From NCBI GenBank assembly GCA_028023455.1, contig JAQFVV010000348.1, forward strand, positions 186,001-250,000: DNA of 64,000 nucleotides, given 5' to 3'. Source of the stretch: Epiperipatus broadwayi. Lineage: Eukaryota > Onychophora > Udeonychophora > Euonychophora > Peripatidae. Below are positions 38,356 through 51,660 of this stretch, piece by piece (within the stretch, counting starts at the first letter, position 1; each line of letters starts with the position of its first letter). The notes under the pieces are model-generated. The model did not search any database, was not told where the DNA came from, and was given only the letters and a program-made list of their open reading frames with translations. A program made the position numbers and the translations under genes.

Positions 38356-38761
38356 GTTTTAGTTGTATTTATATATTGGTCTATTTCCATCATCTAAAAT
38401 AATTATTGAATGTCTTTAGAAAAAATTAACTTTATTTAAATATTCCAAATATATTCAACTGTTAGTAATAGCACTCAGGCTAGTATATAGCAGAATGGCT
38501 CAGTTGGTTAGAGTGTTAACCTTAAAATTCAATACTCAAGAATTTAAGGGTCCACGCTCGATTCCCATGCTAATACTGTCACTGGTCAGGTGAAGAAGAG
38601 GTGAGAATAATACCTCTCAAAACATTGTGCATATACTAATCTGTGTGATATTACTAACAGTTGACTGTATTTGGAATATTTAAACAAAGTTAAATTTTTC
38701 TAAAGACATTCAATACCAATATTAGATGATGGAAATAGTCCAAAATATAAATATAACTAAA
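38356..38761. mobile_element. Foldback element enclosing a tRNA-derived SINE head
   Basis: Arms of about 130 bases (38,356-38,492 and 38,628-38,761) are inverted copies. They share TATTTCCATCATCTAA, TTGAATGTCTTTAGAAAAA, AATATTCCAAATA and CAACTGTTAGTAATA. The unpaired centre is the SINE-like sequence listed separately. Confidence 0.85.
38488..38640 (+). repeat. tRNA-derived SINE-like sequence within the foldback
   Basis: AATGGCTCAGTTGGTTAGAG is a near-consensus pol III A box. GGTCCACGCTCGATTCCC about 40 bases later is a B box (consensus GGTTCGANTCC). The spacing and the CTCAGTTGGTTAGAG motif are typical of tRNA-derived SINEs. The downstream part does not restore an acceptor stem, so this is not a working tRNA. 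Confidence 0.75.
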
Positions 38762-40126
38762 TACCGCAGCACTGGTGTTATGTGAAGTGTACAATTTCTA
38801 GTTTTTGAATCATTTATATGTCATTGTCCATTTTTTCCCTTCACATAGAGGCATTGCTCAGGTTAGTTAGTCAGCAGTTGTTTCTTTCTTCAGTATAAAT
38901 CTCAGCAACATGGCTTTAATAGTAGATTGTACTCTAATGCAAAGCAATATGGAATGAACTGTTGGGCTCCTACAATTAGAATGAAAGTAATAATAATACC
39001 TAGTGACTTGTTTCACACCTATTCATACCAAATTGATGTTGTTCAAACAACCTTGTTTTTAAATAAAATTTATGTCACCAGCTAGGGGATATATACCATT
39101 TGCATCATTACAAAAATATATTTTTAGAAAAACACCCTTTTTACTTTTTCCAAAACAAGTTGTGGATACAAATTTTAGTACATTATATCATGTTTTTTTA
39201 TAAATAAAAGAAGAAGAAGAGAGAGAAAAAATAATTCTTCTCTCTCTATTTACATTTCTAACATAGGGTGAAGAAAAATTCACTGCCGACTTTAAAATTT
39301 ATAATTATAATTTCTAAAATATTATCAGTTCCAAAATTTTAATCTTATTTTTAGCTTTCCCATCCAGTTTTACTATGAAATATGAGGAATTTTTATTTAA
39401 AACTCATTTCAAGAAAGGCAAACTAGAACAGATTCAAATTTAGACTTTTTTTAAAAAAAACAAAACAAAACAACAACTGGCCATTCTTTTGTGTACCGAG
39501 ACTACTTTGCTTCTGTTTTTTTACATTGTAATTTATTATTCTCTTACATATTACAAAGTAAATATTTAATAATATTAATAATATGCATAAATTAATTTTT
39601 CTTTTAACGTTTAGGCAGTTTATATTTTTATTTCTCAATGACCTCATAGGCATCTACGAGCATACATTCAAATGACAGTTTGTATATTTATTAGTCAGTT
39701 CACATGGGTTTTTATTAAATACATTTTTTTCTCTCTCTGCCATGTTATTATATAATTAATCTGGGCTACATCGGATTTGTTATAGCTACAATTATAAAGT
39801 GTCAAACGTTACAAATAAGGAAACTTGAAAGTCTGTGTTCGAATCCCCTATATTACATTTAATCTCCAAGTACATAAATTGTATTAATATTCAAATGTTA
39901 ATAGTAAATATAATAAAAACATGTATTATCAATTCACAATTAAATCACTGTGTTGACAAGGAAATCATTGACAGCGAATTTGCAATTTAATTTTGTCTAG
40001 TGATTTAATTATAAATTTGTGTATTTAGTTTTATATATATATATATTGTACCTAATTGAAGTGTCACTTAGTTCCAAGAGGTAATCAAGGTTATCTTAGC
40101 TTAACCTTTTGTTTAAAATTTCGGAT

Positions 40127-43100
40127 TTAAAAAATAATGATGATAAAAATAGAAATTAACTTAGTTAATTATTAAAATAGGATGATCTAAATATTTTAAT
40201 AGTGTCAGTTGGTTTGATAAGGGATGTTAGGTAATAATCTAACATAAGTAAATGTTAAATTATTATAATAATAATTGATAAATAGTATTAAATGTATTCT
40301 AAAATAACTACTGTATAATCCATTCTAATGTCTAAAGAATAATAATAAAATATTATTATTAAGTCGGAATAATTAAGTAATAAATAAAAAAATGATATGT
40401 AAGTTTTTATTAAAATAATAAGAATATTTATTATTAGTTTTGTAGTTTAACATTCCAGTTATAAAAATTATTTAGATTAAATATTCATTAACATTCTATT
40501 GTAGTAATTTTAAAAATAGTTTTAAACAATTAATCCAAGGCCAGACTTATGTGAGAATGTGCATGCATTGACATGGAAACATAAGAATAAAAAAAAATAA
40601 TTTAATTTCAATATTGTTTAAAATAAGTAAATAAAACAAATGTGTGGATAAAATTATTTCAATGAAATATTTATGGGTTTAATAAAGAGTATAACTTTAA
40701 ATTTTATATTTATTACTATTGGGTTGTAAAATATCATTTAAAAAAACATTTGTTGTATAATATTTGCAAATATGAGGCAGATAAAAGAAAAAATCTCATC
40801 AATTATATAACTGATTTAAGGAAAATTGGACACACTTATTCATCCATCAACAGAAAAGTCAACAAATTTTTCTATAAAATAAACCACAACCACAAGAAAG
40901 AAAACAAACCAAGAATCTTAATCCCATACATTCACTCTACAGATAAAAGCCTTATCAATCAACTATCATGTGACTTTGAAGTCGCTTTCATTCACCTCCC
41001 AACACCAATAGACTGATAAATAATACCAAAGACAGGATCAAACCTGAACTCACCCCTCAAGTTGTGTACAAAATTACCTGCCCCCAAAGAAATTGCATGG
41101 CAACATATTATGGAGAGACCAAAACTAACATTGCCATTAGAGTAGCTCAACACCATTACCTTTACAATAAAACCAAAACAAAGTATGAGGTAATTCGATT
41201 TTTATCGAACACGAAAGAAACTCTGGACATGCTTTTTTACCTACCACAGCCAGTGTCATTTGCTCTGAAACAAACGACACCAAACGTAAAGTTAGGGAAG
41301 CTTACTTCATTGTGGCTGACCCATCAGCAATCAACAGAAGAGAGGCCTGCTATTCCCTATTTCGTAAATGGTCCACGTAACATCTGCATATAAATTTGCA
41401 TAGTTTTACAGTTATTAACAGAATAACTCACCATGAATATGGGACTGTAAACTGTTCCGAAAGTGCTTGGCAGTAAAAATGTTGACAATTTATTAATAGC
41501 TTCATTAACTGTGCGCAGAGCACACATATATATTAATTTGTTAATAATAAAATTTTGACTTTGCAGCTGAAGGTCACATGGTATGGGAAAATTATATTGA
41601 TTATGTCAGTAGATTGATTCCACAGCTGGTTTGTCAGAATATTAAAATTTAATAAAAATAGTTTTTTATTGGTTTTTAAATGAATTGTAGGTGGATGAAA
41701 AATTGTGAGATAAAATGGAGATGGAGGTGTCATTCAGGGGCTGATTTTGTTCGGACTCAACTGGTGTGGATCTTAAAGATTTTATTAATAAAAGTAATTT
41801 TTTTTTTAAGAACTTGATATTTCTAAAAAAAATACAAGTCTGTCTAAAATATTTAAAATCATCTTGTAATGAAGGAGGGCTAAAAGAAAGGTAATCCATT
41901 TTTCCGACAATTTGAATTTCAGTTGAGGCATAGAAATTATAGCTAAAAATGTCTAGAATAACTAAAGCATCTCACATATTAAATGACTTTAATTTGTTTA
42001 TTTTTCTTTACTTGGAAGTAAAGTTAAGGAACAAACTATTAATCATTTCCATAAATAAGCGTTCGGTGGTATTAAACTATTTTGAAAATAAAATGCTAAT
42101 TATTTTTCCTGTTAGATTAAAAGTATATGTAAAAAAAAAAAAGAATTTTTTTTAAAAAGTTTAAAAAGAACATTATAAAGAAGCTGCTACGTTCAATTAT
42201 AGTGAACTATAAAGGATGATTATTATTTTTTTAAAAAAAAAAAGAAAAGTTATTACTTATATCTTGACATATATAAAAATGATTTGTTTAGCTAAACGCA
42301 AACAGATAATATATACATTTTAAAGGATAATTCTTATTTACACAGTAAGAAAGGACACGTATTAGAAAATAAAACTTTAAAGCAATCTATAATGATTAAT
42401 AATGAATTAATAGTTATTGAGTACATTATAAATGGTCATACTTGCCAGTTATTTAAAAATAACTTTATGGCATTAATTATAGCATATAAACGGAGAAATG
42501 TCTTGAACAGTAAAAAAATTTCTACTCTCATATTTAAAAGTAAGCAAAGGAAAGTAATTTTAAAAATAAATATGTCTTGGAATATTATTAGGAAACTATT
42601 TAAAAAACTATATTTTAAAAGAAGTGTTTTCCTAAAAGAGGATAAAGAACTTCAGATAAAGAAATATATATTATTATTATTGTATGCAATTTTGAACTTG
42701 GGATCCTATAAATAAATTAAAGTGTGTTCAGCTGAAGAATTTATTTTGTTTCATGCTGGCTCAATCTTATTATTTATTTTTTTTAAAAAAATTGTTTAAA
42801 AAAATATTATTAATGAACTATTGAACATTTTCATTTGGAAGTGATTGCCATGTATATAAACATATTGGTTGAAGCTTCGAATTCAAATCTATATCTTAAC
42901 CTGGATAAATTGTCTACATGTTATGAAATGGAAAAAAATCATCACGGAGTGGAAATATGAACTTAGATTAATGTATTAGTATTTTTTATGGTCTGCTTTA
43001 TTGTTTTTTTTTTTTTAAAAAAAACCATAAAATATTTATGCTATTATTTTTTTTTTGTAAAACTTATGCATAAATATACAGGTAAACAAGGGTTATAATT

Positions 43101-45660
43101 TTAAAACAAAATAAATTTATTTGAATGAGAAAATGTTTTTTTTTGCCATTCTTAAGTAGATTTAGTTTATTTATCAAGCATTACACTAGCTAGTTTCTAT
43201 TTAATAATGTTATTATAGAGATTTAAATATCACAGTCTTATTTTCATATAAATGGGATGTTTTACTCAATTTTTATTTTAAATTTACTAAAGAAGTTTAT
43301 CAGAGAATATCCATTCATTTGTTTTATGAATGTTATATTAATAATAATTACAAATATTTTATATTCATCAAGAAGTAAATATTCTTGCATTTAATTTACA
43401 ATTTTAAAAGTCCACTAGTACTATATTTTTAGCATTTAATATTTTGTTATGTGTACATTGTGCCTTGCCTAGAATTTTATATGCATTTAATTGTAAAGTA
43501 TTTTCCACAGTAGTCAGTTGACACATAGTTTGCTTTGTTGATTTGAACATTGGATATACGTTTTGTATTTTATAAATTTCTTGGAAATAACTTAGTTAGT
43601 TTAAGTGAAGTATATATCTTGCTATTAGTTAGAATTTGTTAGCATCAAGAATTAGGCTTAGTTAATAATTTTTGAATATGCTTATGGAGTAGATAAAATC
43701 CTCCATCCTTATTGTATTGTATTTCCATGATTTGATAGTGCGTATTCCCAAAGGAGGGTTATTGTATTGTATTTTTCGGTGATGACGATCACATTTATAA
43801 GCATTGGAAATCCCATGAGAGGATTGTGATTTTCTGGTGCATCTTTCCTGTTCCCAGATACACTGTAGATGAATTCCAGGTATCTTCGTTTCTGCCTCAA
43901 GGTTAGGTATTTTTGAAAGACACCACATTCTTTTCCAGCTCTGAGGAGCCTAGTATTTTTGTATTTTTTGCCTATCATTCATGATGACTTAATGCTAATT
44001 CCACCACAGTAGGTGATGTTGCATTTGTTTTAGATTTGTGATGACAAGATATGCTTGTTTGAAAAAATGTATATCTTCGGGTAATTGTAGCTAATTTAAG
44101 GCTCATAGGTATATCAATGTTTGAATTGTGTTGCTATGATAGTTTTATCACCAATAATAAGTTATATTTATTTTAAAGTATGTTAAATATGCATATGGTA
44201 TAAGTGGCAATTCACACATACTAATTTAATATTTTCATCCAGACTTTCGCCGCTGGATTTATAAGTCTGTTACATCATTATTTTTAAAACATTGAGGGAA
44301 TAATTTTATGTAGACTAAAGTTATTGTTTTTAAAAAAATATAACTATTCTCTGATAAATGATTGTCCCATACACTTAAGTTAGTTTTATTTTAATATTAG
44401 CTTAATCTGATTTAAACCTATCTCTAGCTGTGATATTAGTTATATCCGTGAAACTAGTGATGATAATTTTAAAAAGTATTGTTGAATATGCTTATTCCAA
44501 CTTAGCGTTTGTTAGGTTTAGGAGTATAAAATTAAGCTTAGGGTTTTCAAGATAAACCTAGTTCTGTGTGTCATTCTGATTAGTAGATGATACAATAATG
44601 TTATTAATTAGTTTAATAAAGAAGAATAGTAGTGTGCTTATTAAGTACATATGATAATTAAAGTTTAAAATATTTTTTTGAGAAAAGTATAATTATTAAA
44701 AGAAAGTAACAGTGAATAACCTTGGTCTGTTATTAAGTGTATTAGTGTAAATTAAATAAAACTGTTGAGTCCAAATAATTGTATTAAATCTTAGTGCGGT
44801 ATTGGCACTGTTTGTATTCTACTACATTTATAAACATTTCTTCTCGTTATTAATAAATCAAATTATTATTATTTCAAAAGTTTTGTTTGTTTGTTTTACT
44901 TTTATATGAAAATATATTATTGTCTTGGGTTCAAAGTTCACAAAATCTTAAAATTTTAAAGTTATTGAATCTTCAATTTAGACACTCACAAGTATATTCT
45001 AAGTTAATTAAATATAGTTGATATTGTCTTGAAAATTTAAAAAAACTATGTTAAAGTCAACGATTCTCACATTGAATCACAAATACAGATAATTGCCTTA
45101 TAGCAGATATATAATTAAATATTTAGTTAAAAGTTTATTTTTTAAATTATCAGTATTATATCAGATTAACAATATTAGTACTTTAGAAGAATATTTTAAT
45201 TAATATTATTTTAAAAGCTGCACCTTATCTTATATTTACTGCACATCATCTATCATCATCTTAAATCTGATATATTTAAATAATTCTAATTCATATGAAT
45301 TTGAGGTCTTTAGTGGTTGTCTGTGAGTATGGAAAGGCATTAAAAGTACCCTTGCTTTTTTCTCTGCTCAAGTAATATCTTAGATAATAGGCCATTATTA
45401 GTTTAAATTCAAATTGATTCATTAAATTTTGTGAATTAATATTTGTTTTGTTTATTATTTTAAGATTGAACATATTATAATTATTTTATTGTCAGCTAAG
45501 ATGCCATTTATTTATTAATCACAGTAATTCTTTATTAGGCAACTTAACTTAAACTTTAATTTTATACAAGAGTTTTAGTTTAGAAATCCCTGAGATTATT
45601 TACTCTTGTTGTTTTAGTAAATATAATTCTGTAAGATAATCTTATAAAGTAAAACATCAT
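40127..45660. repeat. Large direct duplication, copy 1
   Basis: This block aligns in the same orientation and order with 51,820-64,000. Examples are TTAGTTTTGTAGTTTAACAT (40,435 and 52,183), GAAGGTCAC.TGGTATGGGA (41,570 and 52,513), TTTCTTGGAAATAACTTAGT (43,577 and 55,096) and AGGTCTTTAGTGGTTGTCT (45,304 and 63,649). Similarity is high with many small indels. Homology still continues at the window end (45,660 against 64,000), so the full length is unknown. Confidence 0.9.
40768..41480 (+). pseudogene. Penelope-like element C-terminal fragment with GIY-YIG endonuclease
   Basis: The first frame (to 41,016) gives the linker with RILIPYIHSTDKSLINQL and the VAF.HLPTPID block. The second (41,064-41,393) gives YKITCPQRNCMATYYGETKT, then IAIRVAQHHYL, which is the GIY-YIG core Y.I.C....C...YYGET......R...H. 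In Penelope-like elements the endonuclease nicks the target for insertion. A one-base shift separates the two frames and the end is out of frame. The reverse transcriptase is missing. The insert is absent from the second copy of the surrounding duplication (junctions near 40,765 and 41,537). Confidence 0.85.
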
Positions 45661-45884
45661 AGGTCTTATTCAAAGAGTGTATGATTTATTGGTAAGACTA
45701 ATCTGGTAAGCATTGAGTAGTGATTTAGATAATCTTTTGTATGGTTTATTAAAAGATCAATATGCTGTAGTAGTTATAGTTCATCAGTATTGGATGGATT
45801 ATCATCTCTTTAGTTTAAATTTATTGTAACCCCACTGAGCCGAGTCATTTAGAGTCTCTTATTTATATTTCATTTTATATCATT

Positions 45885-46400
45885 TCAGTTCTATTCCATT
45901 TCTTTTCATGTTATTTCTTTCTATCATCTCATTTCATTTCTCTCTCCTTTATTCCATCTTCTTCTTATATCTCTCTTCCATATCTTTCTATCATCTCAGC
46001 CCTTTTAAAACATTCGTTAAGAGTTTCTTCTATCATCTCATTTTATTTTTCTCTCCTTTATTCCATCTTCTTCTTATATCTCTTTCATATCTTTCCCATC
46101 ATCTCATTTCTTTTCTCTCTCCATTACATATATTATTTCTATTACTTTTCCCCATTTCTTTTTTTCCTCGAGTCTTTTCTTTTCCATCATTTATTCTTAC
46201 CATTATAATTATCTCCATTTTATTATTTGTATTAATTCTTATCTCTTTCTCTTTCTTTTCCCCCTCTCTCATTTCTTTATTAGCATTTTCTTTTTTTCTC
46301 TTTTCTTTCTCTTTCTTTCTCACACCCCTATCTCCATTTCATTATTAGCATTTTCTTCTTTTCTCTCTCTTTTCTCTTTCTCATACCCCCATCTCATACT
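45885..46400. repeat. 500-bp polypyrimidine tract with internal duplication
   Basis: The plus strand is almost entirely C and T with ATCATCTCATTT-type interruptions. A unit of about 112 bases containing TTATTCCATCTTCTTCTTAT (45,949 and 46,061) is duplicated. A second duplicated piece has TTATTAGCATTTTCTT at 46,277 and 46,340. The long open frames on both strands here come from this composition and are not genes. Confidence 0.9.
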
Positions 46401-46560
46401 AGATAGGTTACAATATATATATAGTAAAGTATCCATTTTATTATAGTGTCTTTATATTATGTTTAGTAATGACAGAGGTTTATTTTATAAAAATATATGT
46501 AATAATTAGGGTAGTCCTTCATTATTATTAAATGTGGATAAAATTGGAATATGTATATAT

Positions 46561-49500
46561 TGTGACCTTCTAGGTTGACACCAGGAAGAAATGTGGGAAG
46601 TTCACATTGTGCCAATAGTGACCAGAGATAACTATTAGAAAAAAAAAGAATTGTGATATAATTTAGTATTTTAAATTTAGTTAAAAAATTATCAAGACCT
46701 GAGTTGGGCATTCCAGTCTTTAAGATTTTATTTTATGTGTGTCTGGTAGTGGAAGAGGAAGATAGACAATATCAGGGATTATTAGTATGAGAACTAAATT
46801 AGTAGGAATGTTTGTCTGTAAAGCCATAACAGGTGTTTGTTCATTGATTTTCTATCTCACGGTCTACTCCCATCCAAGATTTAACTAGTATGTGTGAGTG
46901 TATGTCCATTTTACATCATCTCACACTCCATTCATATTTTACATTATTACTTATAATATCCTAGTTGTAATAGCAGAATTCACGTGCCATAGAGGATAGA
47001 TACACATGTATACCATTAATTAATATGATTTTATTTATTATTTGCCAATTATTTATTACATGAAATCTTACATTTAAAATTGTAAAAGTTATTTGTTTAT
47101 TATTAGTTAGCATTTGTAAATTTAATATTTAATATTTTTCTTTACCAATATTTTATTACTAACATTTTTACAAGCAAGAAAATTCTTGCATATTGCCAAG
47201 CTCATTATAACAAAAAAAAAAGAGGCGTGGTTCAGTTTTTATAAGAGATTCCAAGTAGAAAATGGAGAAAAGTGTGAAGAAAGACAGAATAGTTAAGGAA
47301 ATTGGAATAATTTCTAAAAAAAAAAAAAGAAATAAGTGAACTAAATATTGTGAAAATTCTCTACTATTCCTCTATGGATAAAGTTCTCTCATACTATTCA
47401 GAATAGGACTGTTTACATGGAAGGCTAAATTTTAAAAGGTACCCAGCTCTGGCTTTTATCAACTAATAATTTAGATTTACTTTGTTCAAGAATGCATGGA
47501 TATTATATAAAATTGTTAACTATAATTTACTATAAAGTATTTATAATGAATAAATGATGTCGGAATTGTATAAATTACTAACAATGAAGTTAACTAGGAA
47601 AAGTGTGCTGAATTCTTTAATGAAATGCTTTATGGACTCTCACTTAATAAATTTTCTGTTCTTACTGTACAAAATAAAATTAAAATGGAAAAGTTTGTTT
47701 ATTTTAACTCTCTACATTAATAGGATAGTCATATATACCAAATAACCTTACCATTCACACCTATAAAAATGAGTGATAGAATGTGTGACTTAATAATATT
47801 TAATGATTAACTATAAGTAGTCTATGGAAGCATGGATAAACCAAATGACCTTGGATTTAAACATTGTGAAACTTTTACTGAATGCTAGCAACTTAAAATG
47901 GAATAAAGTCATAAATTTTTATTTGGATAATCTTACCGAGTCAGAGATATTGTTTCTTATGAACAATAAAGTGATTCCAATACACATAAAATTCTAAGAA
48001 CATTGGAAATTATTGCAGTTTTTATCAAATTTTACTTTAGCCTGCAGGAGCAATGTTTGTATGTTTTTTTTTTTAATATTGTCAACTCGTTATCATTGTG
48101 AGCTATATTTCCGTTTAAACTTTCAAGTCTGAACTAAAAACAACAACTTTGTTTTAATGATTAAATGTTGACATGTATGTCTTCCTACTACCTATAGTAG
48201 ACAGATCGATTTTTTTATGCTTAATGTAACTTATTATTATTGTTATTTATTTATATGCCTAATCTCCACGAGAACATCTCAGAGATCTTGGTACAAAGTA
48301 TATCAAGTCAGTAATATAATTTATTTTTGGTATTATGTTAAAAGGAAAATGGATATTCTCATGCTCATGTTATTAGTTCAAATTAAATATTTTAATATTA
48401 TACCTTACTTGACTGTAGTGACTTTAAGTTGGGATTCAATATTCATAATTCTCACAAGTAATAGATTTGTGTAGATTTAATTATTGTTAATATAACATTC
48501 TAGTGTTTCAAATGATTTAGAAATCATTTTATATATGATTGTATGTTCGCATGTGTGTGCACGGTTGTAAACTATTTACCAAATTTGTATTTTGCTTTTC
48601 TATCAGTTTCGATTTGGGTGCCATATGTTAAAGGAAGATGAAGAATTAATAGTTTGTCTGCTTATAGATTCGTTTATATATGAAATGCGTTGAATGCGTT
48701 TGGGTGAAGAAGTGATAGAAGGGATGACTTTATTATGCGGATTGAGTAATTCTCTCCTTGACTACTTACTTGTTAAGTCGTGAATGGTAGTGTATTTTGT
48801 GTCTGATAGCCTATGATGAGATAAATGTAGTTCTTAAATGATGTGGCAAATGACCCATTTATTGATGATAAATCGGCTGAGTTCCGCAACATTTGTGTCT
48901 AAAAGTTAGTAGATATTTATTGAAGAATTAAGTTTGAATTTGGAGATTTTGGTTAACCCTCACGTGCGTATATGTGAATGTTTATTTATTGTTATTCCCC
49001 TCTCCTTTTTCATTCGGGCGTAGTTATCGTCAGACAATATATGTTGATTATAGAAGATAAACGTTTTATGGATTTCTATAAAATGCTTGAAATAAGATTA
49101 TTAATTTAAAGATTAGCTTGCTGCACCATCCGTATTCTGATAGAGGTATAATTAATAAATGATTTGTGTATGTGATCTTATAAATGCACATACATTCGGA
49201 AATATGATTAAATTAGAGATATAGAAAGAAACCATCATTAGAATTGAGAGTTCTGAGTAACTTGACAGATTATAGTTCATATTGTCATTATTTCATTATT
49301 ATCATTATTAATTCATCCTCCCAACATGAGCATAATAGTATATTATAGAAATTATCTTATTTAAAGCTAATTTAATAAAGTCAGTATTAAGTTTCACATT
49401 ATAGATGTACATTTATAGGCATATGAAAATTTTACTTTATCTAATAAAAAATAAACTGTCACTTGGATTTATATAGCAAATATTAACCTACAGATATCCA

Positions 49501-50336
49501 GAAATAATTTTATAGCATCAGTTGATTCTTTGGTACTGTTTATTTTGGTTTATTGAGAGCACAAGTGAGAAGAGATGTATTAACATTGGAATGTAAGTGT
49601 ATAATTTCTTTTTTGGTAAATGAGCAAATAAACGTAAATAAGATAATAAATAGAAGGAAGTGTCTTCAAATATTAAGTGTACAAAATTATATAATTTAAT
49701 GTTATTTAATCAAATTTGTGTTTAATGTAAAGGTAATGTTAAAATCATCATCGATATATTGTAAAATAGTGTTTTCTTGTAATAAATGATTTGTTGAAAT
49801 AAGATATTCTCTGAACTGTTTTATCATATACGTTCGATTGACCATTTCCACATACATATATGTTCAACATAATATAACTATAGAATTTATTAATTTTCCA
49901 GTATGTACCATTTATTTAAACAGTACAGATTTAACAGATCTTAACATTGCAGTGCCAAAATATGCTTTTACCTTGCTTAGAATAGATAATGATGTGAGGC
50001 AAAAGGTTCCTGATCCTCATCATTGTCTATACTTTATTTATTTAATGATTATCAATTTCACAATAGCCCTTATTACTTAATAGATGCTTATAATATAGTT
50101 AAATAAACATTATATAATTGTCATTTATAAATGCTTCTATCATCCCCATTTGCATCCTATATGACTACCATACCCTATAACCTCCAACTGAGCTAAGCCA
50201 TAGAGTAGTAGCAGCATAAGAGTCTTATCAATAGGTAGAGATGCAATGAATTATAAATTTATTCTATCTCACATAGAATTGGCGCTGGGGCATTTATTCA
50301 TGCATAAAGTGATAGGTGAAGAGAGCAGAGGTTACA
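46561..50336 (-). mobile_element. TGT...ACA-bounded repeat, copy 2 (3.78 kb, inverted)
   Basis: Reverse-complement counterpart of 16,752-19,302. On the minus strand it starts TGTAACCTCTGCTCTCTTCA next to a TA run and ends AACCTAGAAGGTCACA next to another. About 1.2 kb is present here and absent from copy 1, mostly between 46,830 and 48,900. ATGGCTTAGCTCAGTTGGAG (minus strand, about 50,207) is a closer match to a pol III A box than in copy 1. No recognisable protein. Confidence 0.65.
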
Positions 50337-51059
50337 GTATATATATCCATTGACAAAGTAAAAGTTAATCATTTAATTGGAAATATTATTGTAGTCTATT
50401 GCATTTTCAGGGTAGTGCATTATATTTATTGTTTTTAATAAATACACATTAAAAGTAATAGATTAAAATTTAAAGATATAACATATAATAATTTTATTGA
50501 TTACAATAATAAAAACATACATTAAAAGAAATCTAATAAACAAAAAAAATATTCTTTTTATAGGTTTTGATAAAATATTTCAAGTTATATTACTTGAAAA
50601 TGAATAAAATAAAATTGTAACAATAATGAGATATATAAAGTAAAAACAATAAATAAAAGCTAATATTAAGACTATTTCCAAAAGTTTCTTTTTAAGAAAT
50701 CCAAAAGTCTGAAGATTCAGTAATAGAAATGTTTAAATATTAAATAGTTTAATGATGAAAACACATCTTGAAGGAAGAAAAAATTCTGAAGCAAAATGTA
50801 TGTGATTTGATTATTAAAATAATGTTTTTAGTAATAATAGATTGTATAAGACTATTAAAGATAATTCCAAATATGAATTATCACTATTATACTGAATAAA
50901 TCAATTTAATAATCTTTTTTGATATTTTAAATTTGATTCACTTGAAAATAAAACCATAACAATGTATAGTGATTCATATGATACCCTATAATCATTAATT
51001 TATGTAATGATTTGTAAATCATTATTAATTTATTGTATGACATAAAAATAATTTATAAA

Positions 51060-51660
51060 GGATAAAATAGAAATGTCTATATCTTTGCAAAAGTTGGTTG
51101 ATGTGTTGAGACCTCAGTTGTCTGTCATCAATAATTAAACCAAGGATATTTTAAGTTTTTAACTTTTTCTATTTGTATATTATAATGATTAATTTTAGAC
51201 TTACTACTACTAATTTTTTTTGTAATACTATTTGATATTTTTATTATAATTAAATTAAAAATTGTAGAATACTATTATTTGAGTTCATACTAATGGAATG
51301 CAGAATCATTGGCATATCGATAAATTAGATAGTCATTGCAGATTTCTACAATGTCATTTGTAAATAATAAAAATAAAAGAAAATTTAAGTTTGAGTTGTA
51401 AAAATTTCTTTATCTGATGATGTACTTATCACTAACAATCCCATTAATGTATTTAATATAAAATCTTTATTTTAAAAAGTTCTGTAGTAAGTAAATCCAA
51501 TAATTATATATTTTTCTAAAGAAATAATAATTAATCTATGATCAGTAGTGTCAAATGCCTTTTGAAATTTTATAAAAATAGAGCAGATGAAATTTTTATC
51601 TATTAAGGCAAGATTAATTCTGTCAACAAATTCTTCAAAAATATATGTTTTTTTGTGGAA
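51060..51660 (-). pseudogene. Jockey/CR1-type LINE reverse transcriptase fragment
   Basis: On the minus strand the frame reads EEFVDRINLALIDKN, then FIKFQKAFDTTDHRLIIISL followed by EKYIIIG. This is the first reverse transcriptase catalytic block, usually D..KAFDTVDH..LL..LE.YGI.G. Further along, in a shifted frame, come LLFTNDIVEICNDYLIYRYA and NDSAF, the decayed YADDT active site, and then KVKNLKYPWFN. The first catalytic Asp is replaced (IKFQKAFD) and YADD has become YAND, so it is dead. The 5' side is cut where a plus-strand RTE fragment begins at about 51,656. Confidence 0.7.

Noticed and set aside
39780-39860. Possible tRNA or SINE B box (GTGTTCGAATCCCC)
   Set aside because: No convincing A box at the right distance and no foldable cloverleaf.
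41555-41665. Acceptor-like TTTGCAG followed by a 28-codon frame ending in a stop, also in copy 2 at 52,500
   Set aside because: The two copies differ mainly by replacement changes, upstream frames are closed, and no partner exon was seen. It looks like chance sequence in the duplication.
42392-42715. 107-codon open frame in duplication copy 1
   Set aside because: The matching region of copy 2 (about 53,890-54,220) is broken by many indels and the composition is simply AT-rich, so there is no sign of coding constraint.
45908-46348. 146-codon frame rich in Ser, Phe and Leu, and a Lys/Glu/Arg-rich frame on the other strand
   Set aside because: Both are produced by the polypyrimidine tract.
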